From positions 620,001 to 684,000 of the forward strand of contig CAVXXB010000008.1 of NCBI GenBank assembly GCA_963765585.1: a stretch of DNA of 64,000 nt, given 5' to 3'. How positions within the stretch are numbered: position 1 is the stretch's first letter; every line of letters starts with the position of its first letter. Both the position numbers and the translations under genes were made by a program. Source of the DNA: CAVXXB01 sp963765585. GTDB taxonomy: Bacteria > Calditrichota > Calditrichia > JAJRVZ01. The notes under the pieces were generated by a model that saw only the letters and a list, made by a program, of their open reading frames with translations, made no database searches and was not told the DNA's origin. Shown in pieces: positions 27,721 to 36,988 of this stretch.

Positions 27721-30687
27721 TTAAAACTGGAATTTTACACCAAAAAAGATATCCCGTGGATTAATAAAATGGGAATAGGTGTTCCAGCCGAGTTCAATAT
27801 AATCTTTGTCCCAATCACCCAATTTGTCATCACCTTTTTGTTCGCCTTTTTCATGTGGAAAATGCAGTGAGGCGACATATTTGGTGTAGTTTTGCGGATT
27901 TGGAAATCCCTTATAATTAAAAAGGTTTTTTACCTGCATATATACACTAAGCCTGGTTGATCCAACATCGAATCGTTTTTCCAGTAACAGATCTGTGTTA
28001 TGATAATTTATAACATCCACATAGATCTGATCGCGCACCGGTGCGCCCGGGTTGAGCAGGCTTTTACCGCCATCTTCCCAAAAGAACAATACATTCAGAC
28101 GCCATTGCCCCCACAAGGTGCCAAGATCAGCGGGAGAGTGAAATGTCAGGTTGGCATTGACACGCGGAACCGGCCAGCCTCTTGTCTGTCTGGCGCTCTC
28201 TGCCTGTTGATCGGCTAATTGCGGATCTTCGAAAATATTTGCAAAGCCGGTTAACCCGGTACTTCTAACCAGATATTCCCCGTTTATAAAACCGTACCAC
28301 CAGCGTCCGACACGTCTTTCCAGTTTCAATTCAAGGCCACGAATGTCGGCGTAGGTGTTATTGTTTAAAGTCGACACCACATTAGCACTGTTATAGGCAA
28401 CAATATTCTGAGTGCTTAATTCATTTGAAACATCTTTATAATAGCCGCCAAAGTGAATCAAATAATCCTGAGCAATGCTCTGTTCCCAACCCAATTCGTA
28501 GGATATGGTCAGAGGCCAGTTGGCAATCAGATTAGGCATCTGGGATACGTTACCATCCGGCCGGACTGTGTATAATTGATCTGTGACCGGTGGTTGATAA
28601 AAATGACCGTAATTAAAATATATCTTACTGGTTTCGGTAACCGGATGTGAAACACCGATTCTCGGGCTGAAATATAGTTTCCAGGATGGATCATCACTGG
28701 CATACTGATCAAAACTGTTTCCACCAGCCCGGAAATTATCCAGAGTATAAGGAAGATTAGTGAAGATAAAATTAGGGTCAAGATTATACGGAGTTAAATC
28801 CATTTGCAAATAATCCAGTCGAAAACCTACCGTTGCTATCATTCCCTGATATTCCAGTTTATCCTGGATGTAGGCACCCAGTTTTATCGGAGACTGGTTA
28901 TAGTACCACCACTTCCAGGGTGCTTCTTCATAGGGCTGGGTTGTGGCAGAGTGATTGATCTCACGTCGTTCTTCAAACGAAGTATAGTCAAAAGACAATC
29001 CAAATTTAAACTGATTGTGTTTATTTATCTGGGATACCATATCACTACTCAAACTGATTCCCCAGTATTTGGAATGATCCTGACCACGACCACCGCCGGA
29101 CATCTGAAACTGTCCTACTATATCGTAAGATTCGGTAATGTTTCCTAATGCACTACCGTAGTAATTAAACGGGGTTTCATCAAAATATTGCCCGCCAATT
29201 AATTTGATACCAGTTGTATCTCTTAATTGAATTGGTTCCTGTGTCGTATTATACTGAGTATATTCAAGCCGGACATCATAATATGTATTTGAACTGAGTA
29301 CATGGTTCAATGACAATCCGCTTGAGAATTGATTTGATGTGATCGGATTGTTACTTGCATCGGCCCAGATATACCGCCAGTAATAGGCATTCTGTGCATA
29401 CTGCGTGCCTTCACGTGATCCGGTGATCATGCCATTGGTATCGTCATAAAGATCACCACTGACCCCTTTTAGATGCATATACATATTATTCCACGATAAT
29501 TTCATGGTCGGAGTGAGATGCGTGGTAAGTTTTAACAGTGTGGTGCTTCCGATTGAATTTTTACGACTGAAGGGATATGCCAGTTGCAGATCCTCATATC
29601 TTTGAGAGAGCATCCATGTAACCCCGGTACCGGGTAACGGACCGCTAAAGGTGGCATCGATGATATAATCGGGTTTATCGGCATATTCAATAATGCGATG
29701 CTGCCACTTCCATAATTCAAGCAGCGCCTGCGGAGTAAAATCATTGGTAGGATCAGGATCTGCCAAAAATTGTCTGGATACATCGTTCCATCCTTCAAAG
29801 GCAAAGGGATACTGACCGGATTCCACCATTTCTTCAGAAATACCGGTAAACGCATCTGCCCCGGTATACACCTGGTAAAACGGACCATCGGTCGCATACG
29901 CACTTGGGCCGAAATGTTTTCTGGCCGGTGGACTGACTCGCGCATCTACTGTACCGCTGAACTTACTCGGACTGCCTTCTTTGGTTACAACAGAAATCAT
30001 ACCGGAGCGGATATCGCCATATTCGGCATTAAACCCACCGGTAAGAATTTCTACTTCCTGAATAGCAGTTAAACTGATATTTGTCATCGGTTGTTGATTA
30101 CGCAGATTACGTGTTGACAAACCATCAACCGTAATATCTGTTTCATTTAAACCACCACCACGAACGACAAAACCGGTTCCTTCTTGAGAAGCGGACAATT
30201 GAATACCTGTTTCAACTGCCAGGACCTCCTCGAAATTTTCGAGAGGCCGGCTTTCAATCGCTGAAACATCGATAATCTTCTGACTGGAAGAAACATCCAT
30301 TTGTACGGCCGGTCTCTCGGCGGTTACAGTAATAGTTTCTCCTTCAAACGCCTCAGATTTTAGTGTAAAATCCAGCGTTGTGGTCTGGTTTGTTCTTACA
30401 CTCACTTCTTCACTGATAACAGTCGCATATCCTACCATCATTACCTGCACTGTGTATTTCCCGGGCGGGATATTGATGATATAATAAAATCCGTCACCAT
30501 CTGCCGCGGCACCTAATTGTGTACCATCAATCAGGATGTTGGCACCGGCCAGCGGTTCATTCGTTCCCTGCTCAATAATCTGGCCTGCAATTTTTCCTTT
30601 TTGCTGGGAGAAAGAAGTCCCGACCAAGAGAAATAACAGAAAAACGCAGGTCATGCCAAGGGCAAAACCTCTGCTAAATTTGTGCAT
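27721..30687 (-). CDS. TonB-dependent receptor with carboxypeptidase-like N-terminal domain
   Basis: A 988-residue outer-membrane receptor; ATG at 30687 follows TAGGAGG. After the signal peptide, residues about 30-110 form a carboxypeptidase-regulatory-like domain (GKIAGQIIEQGTNEPLAGAN, GDGFYYIINIPPGKYTVQV). The plug follows (VRGGGLNETDITVDGLS, VEILTGGFNAEYGDIRSGMI), then a long beta-barrel ending FFGVKFQF with the usual terminal aromatic. It imports large ligands with TonB energy. No SusD gene is near; its transcription unit continues into a T9SS cargo gene and a PorV-like gene. The substrate is inferred to be an oligosaccharide from the enzymes downstream. Intact over nearly 3 kb. Confidence 0.92.
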   Translation of the reverse strand: MHKFSRGFALGMTCVFLLFLLVGTSFSQQKGKIAGQIIEQGTNEPLAGANILIDGTQLGAAADGDGFYYIINIPPGKYTVQVMMVGYATVISEEVSVRTNQTTTLDFTLKSEAFEGETITVTAERPAVQMDVSSSQKIIDVSAIESRPLENFEEVLAVETGIQLSASQEGTGFVVRGGGLNETDITVDGLSTRNLRNQQPMTNISLTAIQEVEILTGGFNAEYGDIRSGMISVVTKEGSPSKFSGTVDARVSPPARKHFGPSAYATDGPFYQVYTGADAFTGISEEMVESGQYPFAFEGWNDVSRQFLADPDPTNDFTPQALLELWKWQHRIIEYADKPDYIIDATFSGPLPGTGVTWMLSQRYEDLQLAYPFSRKNSIGSTTLLKLTTHLTPTMKLSWNNMYMHLKGVSGDLYDDTNGMITGSREGTQYAQNAYYWRYIWADASNNPITSNQFSSGLSLNHVLSSNTYYDVRLEYTQYNTTQEPIQLRDTTGIKLIGGQYFDETPFNYYGSALGNITESYDIVGQFQMSGGGRGQDHSKYWGISLSSDMVSQINKHNQFKFGLSFDYTSFEERREINHSATTQPYEEAPWKWWYYNQSPIKLGAYIQDKLEYQGMIATVGFRLDYLQMDLTPYNLDPNFIFTNLPYTLDNFRAGGNSFDQYASDDPSWKLYFSPRIGVSHPVTETSKIYFNYGHFYQPPVTDQLYTVRPDGNVSQMPNLIANWPLTISYELGWEQSIAQDYLIHFGGYYKDVSNELSTQNIVAYNSANVVSTLNNNTYADIRGLELKLERRVGRWWYGFINGEYLVRSTGLTGFANIFEDPQLADQQAESARQTRGWPVPRVNANLTFHSPADLGTLWGQWRLNVLFFWEDGGKSLLNPGAPVRDQIYVDVINYHNTDLLLEKRFDVGSTRLSVYMQVKNLFNYKGFPNPQNYTKYVASLHFPHEKGEQKGDDKLGDWDKDYIELGWNTYSHFINPRDIFFGVKFQF

Positions 30688-31001
30688 AAGTGCATCCTCC
30701 TAACGAGTTAATTTGTAAATTTTTAAGAATAATGTCCCTTCCTCCTTTTCCTTTTTTAACTATCAGTATCAATTTATGTATTGTTCTTATTCAGATAATC
30801 ACCTGTTGGATATTTCTATATTTCTCGCAGAGACGCAAAGAGAGAAAAATAAAATAGTTATTGGCAATTAGTATATTTGTTTTCATGCTTTCAACTTCTA
30901 ATCTCTAATCTCTGATTACTCACCAAATCGTCACCCTGAAATCTTTTCAGGGTCTATTTATTTAGATCCTGAAACAAGTTCAGGATGACATTGTCACCAA
31001 A
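30688..31001. repeat. 314-bp spacer with leader repeat, heptamer array and REP pair
   Basis: It contains a leader-type repeat of the TTTGCG-TCTCTGCGAGAAA form (minus sense, 30821-30850, about 135 bases before the receptor start), a CTTCTAATCTCTAATCTC array (30893-30915) and two opposed REP palindromes: GTCACCCTGAAATCTTTTCA at 30930 and AGATCCTGAAACAAGTTCAG at 30964. No gene seen; no promoter I can defend. Confidence 0.6.
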
Positions 31002-32396
31002 TCACCGATACACCTTAAATGCGGCCGCCCACTCCGGATTATAGTATTCATCGGGATGTGTGGAATGCATCAGTACAAAATTGTCGTCCCCGGTCCTGTC
31101 TACAAACACAAATTCAATCCGGCCTTCTAAACTATATGTCCAGATTTCAACCGGTTTGGAATATGCCATGGTAGATGTAGAGCGTTCCACATCCACCGGT
31201 GGGCCGTATTGAATATACACTCTGCCCCGGTCACTGTTGAGTCCGTTTCTAAAATTCTGTTTACAATACTCAATTTTTCTAAAATGATCTATCATAAATT
31301 CATTTTCAGGTGTACCGGGCGTAGGATCTTTGAATTTCCAAAAGTAAAGTAAAAATTCCTGCTTGCCGACTGCATCCAGTTGTTCAAACAAGCGTAATTC
31401 CTGATCACGCGCGATGTATTTGATCTGATCATAATATTTTTCTACGTCTGCATCTTCCATAGGAATCACCATCGGTGTTCCGGACTCTTGCGACACCACA
31501 CGAAAATATCGCCGTATAGAAGAGTTATTATCATTGGCTGAATCAAAAATTTGCATATTGAGTGAATACATGCCGGTTGTTAAATCTGCCAGACTGACTT
31601 TTTCAATACGTGACGTATTTGCCCCTACCTTTTTTATGTCAAGATGAGCAATGTGGCTCATTGTGTCTCCGGCCAGGCTCTCAACCGAATACATGAGCGA
31701 GTAAAGCGAAGGTCGGTCTTCAAAATAAGCCAGGTTATTGATCTCAAAATATACATATAGAAAATTGTTTTCAGTTTGAGTTTCATAAAACCGTGCCGGA
31801 TTTGGTATCATTTCGAGCTGATGCCTTGTAAACACGGTATTATCCCCGGAAGATTTTTTCAGATAGGCAATAAATACCGGATCACTGCATGACAATTTTT
31901 TGGATACCGGGCGTACGAGAATCGGTATATTTATAATGCCTTTTTTACCACTTAAAGAATCCGACAATAATAGAACGAATTTTAAACTATCCGGTTTTAT
32001 ATCAAATTTAACCAGATCTATGAAGGCTCCAAATCCTTCGGATTGTGATTCAATTTTGCCTATTCGTTTTTTATCAGAAACATTTAAAACAGATTTACCC
32101 GTTTTATCTACTAATTTTAAATTAAATGTGAAGCTGTATTCGTCGCGAGGTTGAGATTCAATATATAATTGCGCCAGATCCAGTGAGTAACACACTTCCA
32201 TACGGATTTTATCATCGATGGTTTCGAATTGATAAATATCCGAATAAAATAACAAGTCCCCATTGCTTTTTAAAGGCAGTTTAAGCCCCTGAACCATCTC
32301 TGCCTGAACTTCTGAGTTGTATGGGATAACAATACAAATTAGAATTATCAAGATCAAGTATAAATTATACTTAATACCTTCAGTAGAAATTTTCAA
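31002..32396 (-). CDS. GWxTD domain-containing exported protein
   Basis: A 464-residue protein, TTG at 32396 after AAGGA, with a signal segment (LYLILIILICIVIPYNSEVQA). The C-terminal 160 residues form the GWxTD domain (YIARDQELRLFEQLDAVGKQ, LYFWKFKDPTPGTPENEF, GRVYIQYGPPVDVER, VEIWTY). This domain is found almost only in FCB-group and related phyla and its function is unknown. The N-terminal half is beta-rich. The next gene upstream (EamA transporter) is separated by an inverted heptamer array, so co-transcription is uncertain. Confidence 0.88.
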   Translation of the reverse strand: MKISTEGIKYNLYLILIILICIVIPYNSEVQAEMVQGLKLPLKSNGDLLFYSDIYQFETIDDKIRMEVCYSLDLAQLYIESQPRDEYSFTFNLKLVDKTGKSVLNVSDKKRIGKIESQSEGFGAFIDLVKFDIKPDSLKFVLLLSDSLSGKKGIINIPILVRPVSKKLSCSDPVFIAYLKKSSGDNTVFTRHQLEMIPNPARFYETQTENNFLYVYFEINNLAYFEDRPSLYSLMYSVESLAGDTMSHIAHLDIKKVGANTSRIEKVSLADLTTGMYSLNMQIFDSANDNNSSIRRYFRVVSQESGTPMVIPMEDADVEKYYDQIKYIARDQELRLFEQLDAVGKQEFLLYFWKFKDPTPGTPENEFMIDHFRKIEYCKQNFRNGLNSDRGRVYIQYGPPVDVERSTSTMAYSKPVEIWTYSLEGRIEFVFVDRTGDDNFVLMHSTHPDEYYNPEWAAAFKVYR

Positions 32397-32432
32397 GTCG
32401 TAAAATCCTTATGTATTGTCCTAAATGATTAA

Positions 32433-32539
32433 AGATTAGAGATTAGAGATTTGAAATTAGAAATTAGAAATTAGAATTGGACAAAATAAATATTGACTGT
32501 AATTCATCTCTAATCTCTCATCTCTAATTTCTAATTCTC
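32433..32539. repeat. Inverted GATTAGA heptamer arrays forming a long imperfect hairpin
   Basis: A left arm of about 45 bases (GATTAGA GATTAGA GATTTGA AATTAGA AATTAGA ...) and a right arm that is its approximate complement (CATCTCTAATCTCTCATCTC, then TAATTTCTAATTCTC) are separated by about 30 bases. The right arm ends at the base before the EamA stop codon. The transcript would fold into a long stem just after that gene. Confidence 0.7.
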
Positions 32540-32540
32540 T

Positions 32541-33449
32541 TTAACTTGCCTCACTCGCCTCTACCGTCTCCCCTTCTTCATCATCCTCAATCGCCATCAG
32601 GAAAATTGAAATAAGTGCAAATATCATTCCTGTTATGATGATCGGATGCGGAATCACCATATAGATAATTAGTGACAGGATGATCGTAATTACCGGGGCG
32701 ATGGCATTGGTAAGCGGGCTGACAATCATCGCCTTACCATATCGGAAGGCATAAACAAGGCACAGCGCGCCAATGGCATTTAATACCTGAATCATTGCCG
32801 TCAGGTAAGGGCCCTTAAAACCCCAATTGATCTCCTGGCTAAAATCGGTCATCATTATGGCAAAAGGAATAAATACAAGTCCGGTGACCATCATATAGAA
32901 GAAAATGCTCTCGGCTTTCATAGTCTCGTTGGCAAATTTCATAACGTAGGCCTGTAAACCCCAGGCTAAAAACACTAGGAGTGACAAGATAATCCAGAAA
33001 TATCCGCCACCAGCAGCAGAACTGGGATCCTGATATGAAAGCAATGGGATCGCCAGCAATGCGAGTATGATGCCTATCCAACCGCGTATACTGGCGCGTT
33101 CCTTTAAAAAGAAATATGACAGAATGATTGTAATCACAGGAGACAGTGAAATAAATGGAAATACCAGATAGGCAGGACCGGTTTTTAACGCCTGGAATAA
33201 TATCAGCTGACCACCTGCGCCCAAAAAGCCGATGATGCTGCCCAGGAGGATCGCGCGGCCATCATATTCCAGTTTCCACTTGACCAGTCCCAGGGCAATT
33301 AGTGCCGGAGGTATCATAGTCAGGGCCCAGACAGTATATCCTAAAGTGGCCGGGAAGCCTGCTTTTTCAGGAATTTCAATTAAGGCACCCCAAACACCCC
33401 AAAATGTGGTCGTAATAACGGCATAAATTAGCCAGGGCTTTGATCTCAC
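32541..33449 (-). CDS. EamA/DMT-family permease in the GalNAc operon
   Basis: A 302-residue inner-membrane protein with ten hydrophobic helices in two EamA repeats (WGVWGALIEIPEKAGF... and FFYMMVTGLVFIPFAI...), and an acidic tail (EDDEEGETVEASEAS). GTG at 33449 follows AAGGAG by six bases. It lies 14 bases after kbaZ, which follows agaS, so it is the third gene of that transcript. DMT-family members carry many small solutes; import of GalNAc or export of an intermediate is inferred only from the operon. Confidence 0.85.
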   Translation of the reverse strand: MRSKPWLIYAVITTTFWGVWGALIEIPEKAGFPATLGYTVWALTMIPPALIALGLVKWKLEYDGRAILLGSIIGFLGAGGQLILFQALKTGPAYLVFPFISLSPVITIILSYFFLKERASIRGWIGIILALLAIPLLSYQDPSSAAGGGYFWIILSLLVFLAWGLQAYVMKFANETMKAESIFFYMMVTGLVFIPFAIMMTDFSQEINWGFKGPYLTAMIQVLNAIGALCLVYAFRYGKAMIVSPLTNAIAPVITIILSLIIYMVIPHPIIITGMIFALISIFLMAIEDDEEGETVEASEAS

Positions 33450-33463
33450 ATCATTCTCCTTAG

Positions 33464-34738
33464 TTAGTTGCGTTGTCCAATTGCATATGAATATGTATCA
33501 AGGACTCTTGAAATACCCAGAAATATCAAATCATCGACCTTATTTGCTATACGGCCTTCGATAATCGCCTGGTATTGATACGGTAAATATTGACTCAGCA
33601 AATTCATTGGAACCGTATTTTGCGATAAATTATGTATCAACTTTTCAAGACTATTAGAAATCACCGGATCAGGCCAGTAGTAACGAATCCGGTCACTATA
33701 ACTGAATTTGCGTGCCAGCCTTAGTTCGGAATCATTGCCATGATAATGCGATTGCCAATATCTTGGGTTTTTCAGCATTTGTTTTTCAATAGTCTCTATT
33801 AGTTGGGAAGTTTGAACTGCTTTCTGATCCTGATATAATTCTTCTTCAATCATAGCCAGCGCAAACAGTGTTTCACGCAAGGCAAAGGTTAACCAGGGTC
33901 CGACCTTTAATATGGCAAACTTATCTTCCACCATTTTCCTCAATGCGTCCCTGGTTTGATAATCTGTAGAATGTGCCTCATATACCAGATCATCCTGGCC
34001 TTTAATATAGTCTACCAGGCCGGATGCCTTTCCCTGATCATACTCCATAACAACCGCATCGCCAAATTCAACACCGGGCTGGACAACCACGGCCACAACC
34101 CGTTCCCACGCATTTTGCAAACCACGGCTATAAAATGCCTGCTTTGTGATCTCAATTGTTTCTTCTACCTCAGCCACGGGTGATATCCTGATATTCTCAA
34201 GATGCTCCTGGGCACCACCAGGAATCGGAACATCCGTACCAATAATGTATACAGGCGGATGATCAGGATTTAGATATTTTTCGGCAACCTGGCATAATTC
34301 AGCGGCCCTTTCTGCGACCACCCGAACATCCAGCAAACTATCACGTTCACCTGCGTCGTCGGCACAATGCATACTGGTATCCAAATGAATTTTTGTGTAA
34401 CCCGCATTAACATAGGCGGCAATCAGTTTTTTTGCTTTATCCATTGCCGATACGGCAGGTTCTTTTTGCCAGGCATTCGGCCCCAGATGATCCCCACCCA
34501 GCATCAGCCCGTTCGAATCAAAATCTTCGCTGTTTGCGATTTGGTTAACATATTTAATAAATTTTTGTGGCGTCATGCCCGTATAACCACCGTACTGATC
34601 GACCTGATTGGATGTGGATTCAATTAACACTTTACTATTATTGAGTTTTGCATGTCTGAATGTGGCCCGCAACACAAATTCATTTGCGGAACAAATAGAA
34701 CAAATTCCATCACCAAGTCTATTCAGATTCTTATGCAT
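33464..34738 (-). CDS. kbaZ: D-tagatose-1,6-bisphosphate aldolase subunit GatZ/KbaZ (AgaZ)
   Basis: A 424-residue cytosolic protein. The opening GICSICSANEFVLRATFRHA with VLIESTSNQVDQYGGYTG is characteristic of GatZ/KbaZ, as are GGDHLGPNAW and DTSMHCADD. KbaZ/GatZ is described as the non-catalytic, stabilising subunit of class II tagatose-bisphosphate aldolase; in Shewanella-type GalNAc pathways the homologue AgaZ has been proposed to be the tagatose-6-phosphate kinase. Here it sits between agaS and the EamA permease, while the aldolase KbaY is encoded 5 kb away beside a PfkB kinase. Full length and intact. Confidence 0.93.
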   Translation of the reverse strand: MHKNLNRLGDGICSICSANEFVLRATFRHAKLNNSKVLIESTSNQVDQYGGYTGMTPQKFIKYVNQIANSEDFDSNGLMLGGDHLGPNAWQKEPAVSAMDKAKKLIAAYVNAGYTKIHLDTSMHCADDAGERDSLLDVRVVAERAAELCQVAEKYLNPDHPPVYIIGTDVPIPGGAQEHLENIRISPVAEVEETIEITKQAFYSRGLQNAWERVVAVVVQPGVEFGDAVVMEYDQGKASGLVDYIKGQDDLVYEAHSTDYQTRDALRKMVEDKFAILKVGPWLTFALRETLFALAMIEEELYQDQKAVQTSQLIETIEKQMLKNPRYWQSHYHGNDSELRLARKFSYSDRIRYYWPDPVISNSLEKLIHNLSQNTVPMNLLSQYLPYQYQAIIEGRIANKVDDLIFLGISRVLDTYSYAIGQRN

Positions 34739-34782
34739 TTATTTTTATTTTAAAAGAATGAAGTATATCAACCGAAATAAAA

Positions 34783-35991
34783 TCAGGCCAGCTCTTTGAA
34801 CTTTTTTAATTCCGGTTCTTTTGTCCCGTTATAATCATAAATAGTCACACCTTCAACAACTCTGGTTATAGTGCCACTAATTGATGGTGCGTCCGGTTTC
34901 AGACCCAGGTTCATCGATTTGAAAAAGCCCAGTATTTGCGCCGGCATTACACTGCATAAACAATGTAACGGATCCTCTAACACTTCTTCCCCGTCGCCGT
35001 ATATGATCGCCAAATCCAGATTGAGACCCGGATTCTCAGTTTCCATCACACCAAGCCTGAAAATTCCCCGTTCACCCTGGTTTATCGACTGCACCAAATC
35101 CGATTCATATTGCTTTACGTACGCGTTACTGGAAAACAGGAAAACATTTAATGTCGCAGCATCTATTACTGCTTTGGGGCCATGCCTGAATCCCAAAAAA
35201 GAATCAAATTTACAGATCACCTTACCATCACTTAGTTCCTGCAGTTTCAGATGTGATTCATGTGCCGTACCAAAGAGCGGACCGGATCCCAGAAAAACGG
35301 CACGTTTAAAACCCGTCTGTGCTAATTGTTTTAATTCCGACACATATTTTTGCAGAATTCGATCTCCATATGATGAAAGTAAATTCACCTGTGCCTCAAC
35401 CTGGTTTATATCCCAACCAGGCCAGATCAACAATCCGCTCAGTACCATTGAGGTAAAGCTGCCCGTCATGGCAAGGCTTTTATCGTCCGCCTCCGCCGGC
35501 AGAAGGAATACATAACTATTATCACCGCACACATTTTCAACAATCTTCCCGTTTTTATTACAGGTAATAATCAGATGAAACATATTGGGATGGACCTGAT
35601 TGGCCAGGTTTACTGCGGCGACACTTTCCGGGCTGTTTCCGGATCTGGCAAATGATACCAGTAATATTTTATGATGGGGATTAAAATAGTTTTCAGGATG
35701 CGTGACAATATCGGTCGTGGCCACAGCCCGTACAGGCTTGCCAAGGGTTTTCTGCAAACTGCCACATAATACTTCGCCTATAAATGCAGAAGTTCCGGCA
35801 CCGGTTAAAACTATTTCAAGAGAATTATCGTTCAATAATGGAAGAAGGAATTCTTCCGCATCCTGTGATTGATTTTTTAAATACTTCCAGGTTTTTTTCC
35901 AGAGCGCGGGTTGCGAGGCTATTTCACGTGCTGTATCAAGGCCCCCAGCGGCTTTAAGGTCTGGTTCCGAAATACCGAGATAAGTATTCAA
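34783..35991 (-). CDS. agaS: AgaS family sugar isomerase/deaminase (galactosamine-6-phosphate to tagatose-6-phosphate)
   Basis: A 402-residue cytosolic protein with two SIS domains: LTGAGTSAFIGEVL and SFARSGNSPESVAA in the first, ESHLKLQELSDGKVICKFDS and GFRHGPKAVID in the second. AgaS converts galactosamine-6-phosphate to tagatose-6-phosphate with loss of ammonia. TTG at 35991 follows GGAGGAG closely, and the N-terminus (NTYLGISEPDLKAAGG) is typical. It heads agaS-kbaZ-eamA. Its predicted promoter (36028-36056) is overlapped by a perfect inverted repeat that I take as the AgaR operator. Confidence 0.93.
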   Translation of the reverse strand: MNTYLGISEPDLKAAGGLDTAREIASQPALWKKTWKYLKNQSQDAEEFLLPLLNDNSLEIVLTGAGTSAFIGEVLCGSLQKTLGKPVRAVATTDIVTHPENYFNPHHKILLVSFARSGNSPESVAAVNLANQVHPNMFHLIITCNKNGKIVENVCGDNSYVFLLPAEADDKSLAMTGSFTSMVLSGLLIWPGWDINQVEAQVNLLSSYGDRILQKYVSELKQLAQTGFKRAVFLGSGPLFGTAHESHLKLQELSDGKVICKFDSFLGFRHGPKAVIDAATLNVFLFSSNAYVKQYESDLVQSINQGERGIFRLGVMETENPGLNLDLAIIYGDGEEVLEDPLHCLCSVMPAQILGFFKSMNLGLKPDAPSISGTITRVVEGVTIYDYNGTKEPELKKFKELA

Positions 35992-36016
35992 TACTCCTCC
36001 AAATATATTTCATAAC

Positions 36017-36031
36017 CTTTCGAAGCGAAAG
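36017..36031. promoter_or_regulatory. Candidate AgaR operator 1 (perfect inverted repeat)
   Basis: CTTTCG-AAG-CGAAAG is a perfect 6-bp inverted repeat. It overlaps the -10 element of the predicted agaS promoter and lies 26-40 bases before the agaS start codon. DeoR-type AgaR operators known from Enterobacteria are also CTTTC-rich. A second copy of the core occurs at 36191. Confidence 0.6.
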
Positions 36032-36056
36032 TAAATACATTTCAATTCATTGTCAA
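36028..36056 (-). promoter_or_regulatory. Predicted sigma70-type promoter of agaS
   Basis: On the minus strand a perfect -35 TTGACA (36056-36051), a 17-base spacer and a -10 TACTTT (36033-36028) point toward agaS. The -10 lies partly in the inverted repeat 36017-36031, so a bound repressor would block it. Confidence 0.6.
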
Positions 36057-36148
36057 GACCTTTTTTATTAACAGAGAGTGTAGTGTTTAAAAGGAACCGC
36101 GGAACCAGTTATGCATTCTTATGGATGACGGTTCTACTTATAAAAAAG

Positions 36149-36177
36149 TTGATTTTGCAAATAATTTATGGTATAAT
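36149..36177 (+). promoter_or_regulatory. Predicted sigma70-type promoter of agaR
   Basis: TTGATT (36149-36154), a 17-base spacer and a perfect TATAAT (36172-36177) point toward agaR, whose ATG is at 36218. The palindrome at 36191 lies just downstream, near the expected transcript start. Confidence 0.65.
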
Positions 36178-36190
36178 TCAAATAATAAGG

Positions 36191-36200
36191 TTTCGAAAGC
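36191..36200. promoter_or_regulatory. Candidate AgaR operator 2
   Basis: TTTCGAAAGC shares the CTTTCG core (read on the complement GCTTTCGAAA) with the inverted repeat at 36017-36031. It is 18 bases upstream of the agaR start and just after its promoter, so it would serve autoregulation. Confidence 0.5.
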
Positions 36201-36217
36201 AGATTGGTTTCAGAACA

Positions 36218-36988
36218 ATGGACTCAAATATAACTGTAAACCGGCGGGCTCAGATATTAGATCTGTTAGATGCCCACGGAAGAATCTCAGTTACTGCACT
36301 CAGCAGCCGTTTTAGCGTCAGTGAAGTGACCATTAGAAATGATCTTGGTCGCTTGGAACAAAAGGGTCTGTTAATCAGAACACGCGGCGGTGCCCTTAAA
36401 CATGACCGGGTTGGCATTGACTACACACTCAATGAGAAGCAAAAGCAACGATTTGCAGAAAAACAACGCATAGGTAAAAAGGCTTCGGAGTATATTAACG
36501 ATGGTGATACGATCATTCTTGATTCCGGTACCACCACTATGGAGATTGCCAAAAACCTCGATAATTTTTCTGAGCTGACCGTTATAACAAATGCACTCAA
36601 TATTGCCGGTTATTTATCCAACTTAAAAAATATAAAAGTCATTATGCCCGGTGGATTTTTAAGACAAAATTCTCTTTCCCTGGTTGGGTCCCCTACCGAG
36701 CAAATACTGCGTAATTTTTATGTGGATAAATTATTTATGGGTGTGGACGGAATTGATTGTAACCACGGTTTATTTACACCAAATGTTGAGGAAGCCCATA
36801 TAAATCAGGTTATGATTGATATTTCGCATGAGGTTTTTGTCGTTACCGACTCAAGTAAATTTCTGCGGCGCAGTTTTGCTTTTATTGCACCGATCAGTCA
36901 TATAAATGCAATTATTACCGATTCAGATATTCCATCCGAACCAAAGCGGCAACTGGCTGAGTTTAATATTGATGTGATATTAGTATGA
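36218..36988 (+). CDS. agaR: DeoR-family transcriptional repressor AgaR
   Basis: ATG at 36218 gives 256 residues. The N-terminal DeoR winged helix is RRAQILDLLDAHGRISVTALSSRFSVSEVTIRNDL (split here only for description), followed by the family signature RTRGGALKHD. The C-terminal sugar-phosphate sensor has IILDSGTTTMEIAKNL and KLFMGVDGID. It is divergent from agaS-kbaZ-eamA and directly upstream of a GH109 gene, the classic position for the GalNAc regulator, which is relieved by a pathway sugar phosphate. The longer frame back to 36050 runs through the promoter and operators, so I reject that start. Confidence 0.9.
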   Translation: MDSNITVNRRAQILDLLDAHGRISVTALSSRFSVSEVTIRNDLGRLEQKGLLIRTRGGALKHDRVGIDYTLNEKQKQRFAEKQRIGKKASEYINDGDTIILDSGTTTMEIAKNLDNFSELTVITNALNIAGYLSNLKNIKVIMPGGFLRQNSLSLVGSPTEQILRNFYVDKLFMGVDGIDCNHGLFTPNVEEAHINQVMIDISHEVFVVTDSSKFLRRSFAFIAPISHINAIITDSDIPSEPKRQLAEFNIDVILV

